A stretch of 15,043 bases of DNA from Betaproteobacteria bacterium (lineage in GTDB: Bacteria > Pseudomonadota > Gammaproteobacteria > Burkholderiales > SG8-41): positions 1 to 15,043 of the forward strand of contig JANYDM010000094.1 in the NCBI GenBank assembly GCA_025363575.1, read 5' to 3'. This document shows, piece after piece, positions 13,979 through 15,043 of this stretch. The translations under genes were made by a program, and so were the position numbers. Every line of letters begins with the position of its first letter. Position 1 is the stretch's first letter. The notes beneath the pieces were generated by a model that saw nothing but the letters and a program-made list of their open reading frames with translations, searched no databases and was not told where the DNA came from.

Positions 13979-15043
13979 TTAATGTTTGACGTAGTGAAGG
14001 AAGATATAGAACACCGCCACGATGATCGCCCACACAATGACCATCGGCCCGGCTTGCGTTTTCTTGGATGATGCGGCGCTCGAACGTCCCATGTCCAGCG
14101 TCCTGCCCAAAGAATCCGACGCATCGACGAACGTATCGCGGTCCTGCAGGATCGCCTGCGGCGGCAGCGCCTCCGAGCGTGTTTTTATGCCCGGGATTTT
14201 TTTGACCGCCGTGCCGATCGCCATGAACTCGATCAAGCCGCCGCCGAGATCGTAGATATGCGTCTTGACGCCGATGACCTCGTCGGCGCCGCAGCGCTCG
14301 GCATCGGCTTCGATACGCGCCAGCGCTTTTTCGCGCGCCTCGTAAAGCAATTCGGTCAGGCCGGTGACCTGGCCGCCGCCCAGCGACTGCAGCGCGGAGA
14401 AAATCCCGCCTTTGAGCCCCAGCGAATAGACCGACACGCCCATGACCAGGCTGATCGGCAGGAAGCCGACGTTGACCATGTTCCACATCTCTTCATTCGT
14501 CATGTCGCTTGTCACCGGCTTGATCGCGAACGCATCGATCGCCGGATGGTGCGACGCCGTGCCGACCATGATCATTTCCTGCGCGCCGAGCAGCGGCGAG
14601 ATCGTCGTCTCGATGCCGACGACCGCGTTCGCCTTGCAGCGCTTCGCTTCGTCCGTGATGCGCGTCAGCGCGAGATGGCGCGTGCGGTCGAAAATCCCGG
14701 TGTACTCGGCGACCTCGCCGCGCGCGAGGCCCTTGATACCGCCCATGATGCTGCCGCCCAGCCCGATCGAATAGGCGACGTTGCCGAACACGAACCGGAT
14801 CGGCGTGAAGCCCGCATCGACCTGGCAGTAAAGTTTCGCGACGTCGGCCGACGTCGAGAACTGTATCGTCTCCTTCGCATCGCTTTTGCGCATCGTCGAG
14901 CCGATCGTGATGAACTCGATGTTGCCGCCGTGATTGACGAGGTCGAACGAGACGCCCGCGAGGCCGACGCCGCCGTAGTGCGCGGCCTCTTCCATCATGC
15001 GGTCGAACGCGCCGGTGCGCCCGTCATGCACGAGCCGGGTCAC
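13979..15043 (-). CDS. Repeated YbjQ-type (UPF0145/DUF74) domain protein with C-terminal membrane anchor (5' partial)
   Basis: Seen: 354 residues, open at the window edge, so the N-terminus is missing. There are three repeat units. Residues 1-52 are the end half of one (GAFDRMMEEAAHYGGVGLAGV ... IEFITIGSTM). Residues about 69-166 are a complete unit (FTPIRFVFGNVAYSIGLGG, ALTRITDEAKRCKANAVVGIE, EMIMVGTA). Residues about 185-280 are another (FLPISLVMGVSVYSLGLKGG, ALARIEADAERCGADEVIGVK, IEFMAIGTAV). A tail segment, PMVIVWAIIVAVFYIFLHYV (about 333-352), is a single C-terminal membrane helix. Known: stand-alone YbjQ proteins are about 100 residues, form pentamers and have no settled function. Inferred: a tail-anchored multi-unit version co-expressed with the M48 protease (6-bp gap), perhaps its partner or substrate. 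Confidence 0.85.
   Translation of the reverse strand: MTRLVHDGRTGAFDRMMEEAAHYGGVGLAGVSFDLVNHGGNIEFITIGSTMRKSDAKETIQFSTSADVAKLYCQVDAGFTPIRFVFGNVAYSIGLGGSIMGGIKGLARGEVAEYTGIFDRTRHLALTRITDEAKRCKANAVVGIETTISPLLGAQEMIMVGTASHHPAIDAFAIKPVTSDMTNEEMWNMVNVGFLPISLVMGVSVYSLGLKGGIFSALQSLGGGQVTGLTELLYEAREKALARIEADAERCGADEVIGVKTHIYDLGGGLIEFMAIGTAVKKIPGIKTRSEALPPQAILQDRDTFVDASDSLGRTLDMGRSSAASSKKTQAGPMVIVWAIIVAVFYIFLHYVKH

Overview
This is high-GC DNA from a Gram-negative bacterium, most likely a betaproteobacterium of Burkholderiales type. The main pointers are two orphan Bug-family (tripartite tricarboxylate) periplasmic binding proteins, several exported proteins with ordinary signal peptides, and dispersed ATTCCSGC...GCSGGAAT palindromes of a kind I associate with that group. 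I identify no rRNA, tRNA, CRISPR array, transposase or phage gene. Both window ends are arbitrary, and the last gene is cut at its 5' end.

Layout. 24-1676 (+) encodes an exported beta-propeller protein of the Vgb (streptogramin-lyase-like) type with a carboxypeptidase-regulatory-like domain and one CxxCH haem motif. 1751-3139 (-) is a cardiolipin synthase. 3280-3577 (+) holds a small promoter-driven gene for an 81-residue SEC-C zinc-motif protein whose frame is broken twice, each time by +1 at a TTT-C. A terminator-like hairpin follows. 3714-5865 (+) pairs a Leu/Ile/Val-type ABC binding protein carrying an unusual extra N-terminal domain with an OsmC-like protein. 5884-8528 holds two minus-strand Bug proteins flanking a plus-strand carboxymuconolactone-decarboxylase-family gene; a perfect 30-bp palindrome lies between the divergent starts. 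8694-9362 (-) is a YedK/HMCES-type SRAP protein for abasic-site repair. 9512-10414 (-) is an exported protein with two CAP domains, divergent from 10586-12163 (+), an exported caspase-fold (C14) protein with extra C-terminal regions.

12164-13210 is a 1-kb stretch without a credible gene. It is mostly two copies of a structured repeat in converging orientation (12286-12780 and 12890-13186). The copies share several hairpins, and three base pairs differ between them by compensatory changes. A partial copy lies at 9403-9472. 13211-15043 (-) is a two-gene operon: a membrane protein with repeated YbjQ-type domains, then a membrane-anchored M48 metalloprotease.

The genes do not form one pathway. 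Most products act at the envelope or in the periplasm (binding proteins, cardiolipin synthesis, CAP and caspase proteins, M48 protease). The two observations most worth following are the doubly frameshifted SEC-C gene and the covarying repeat pair.
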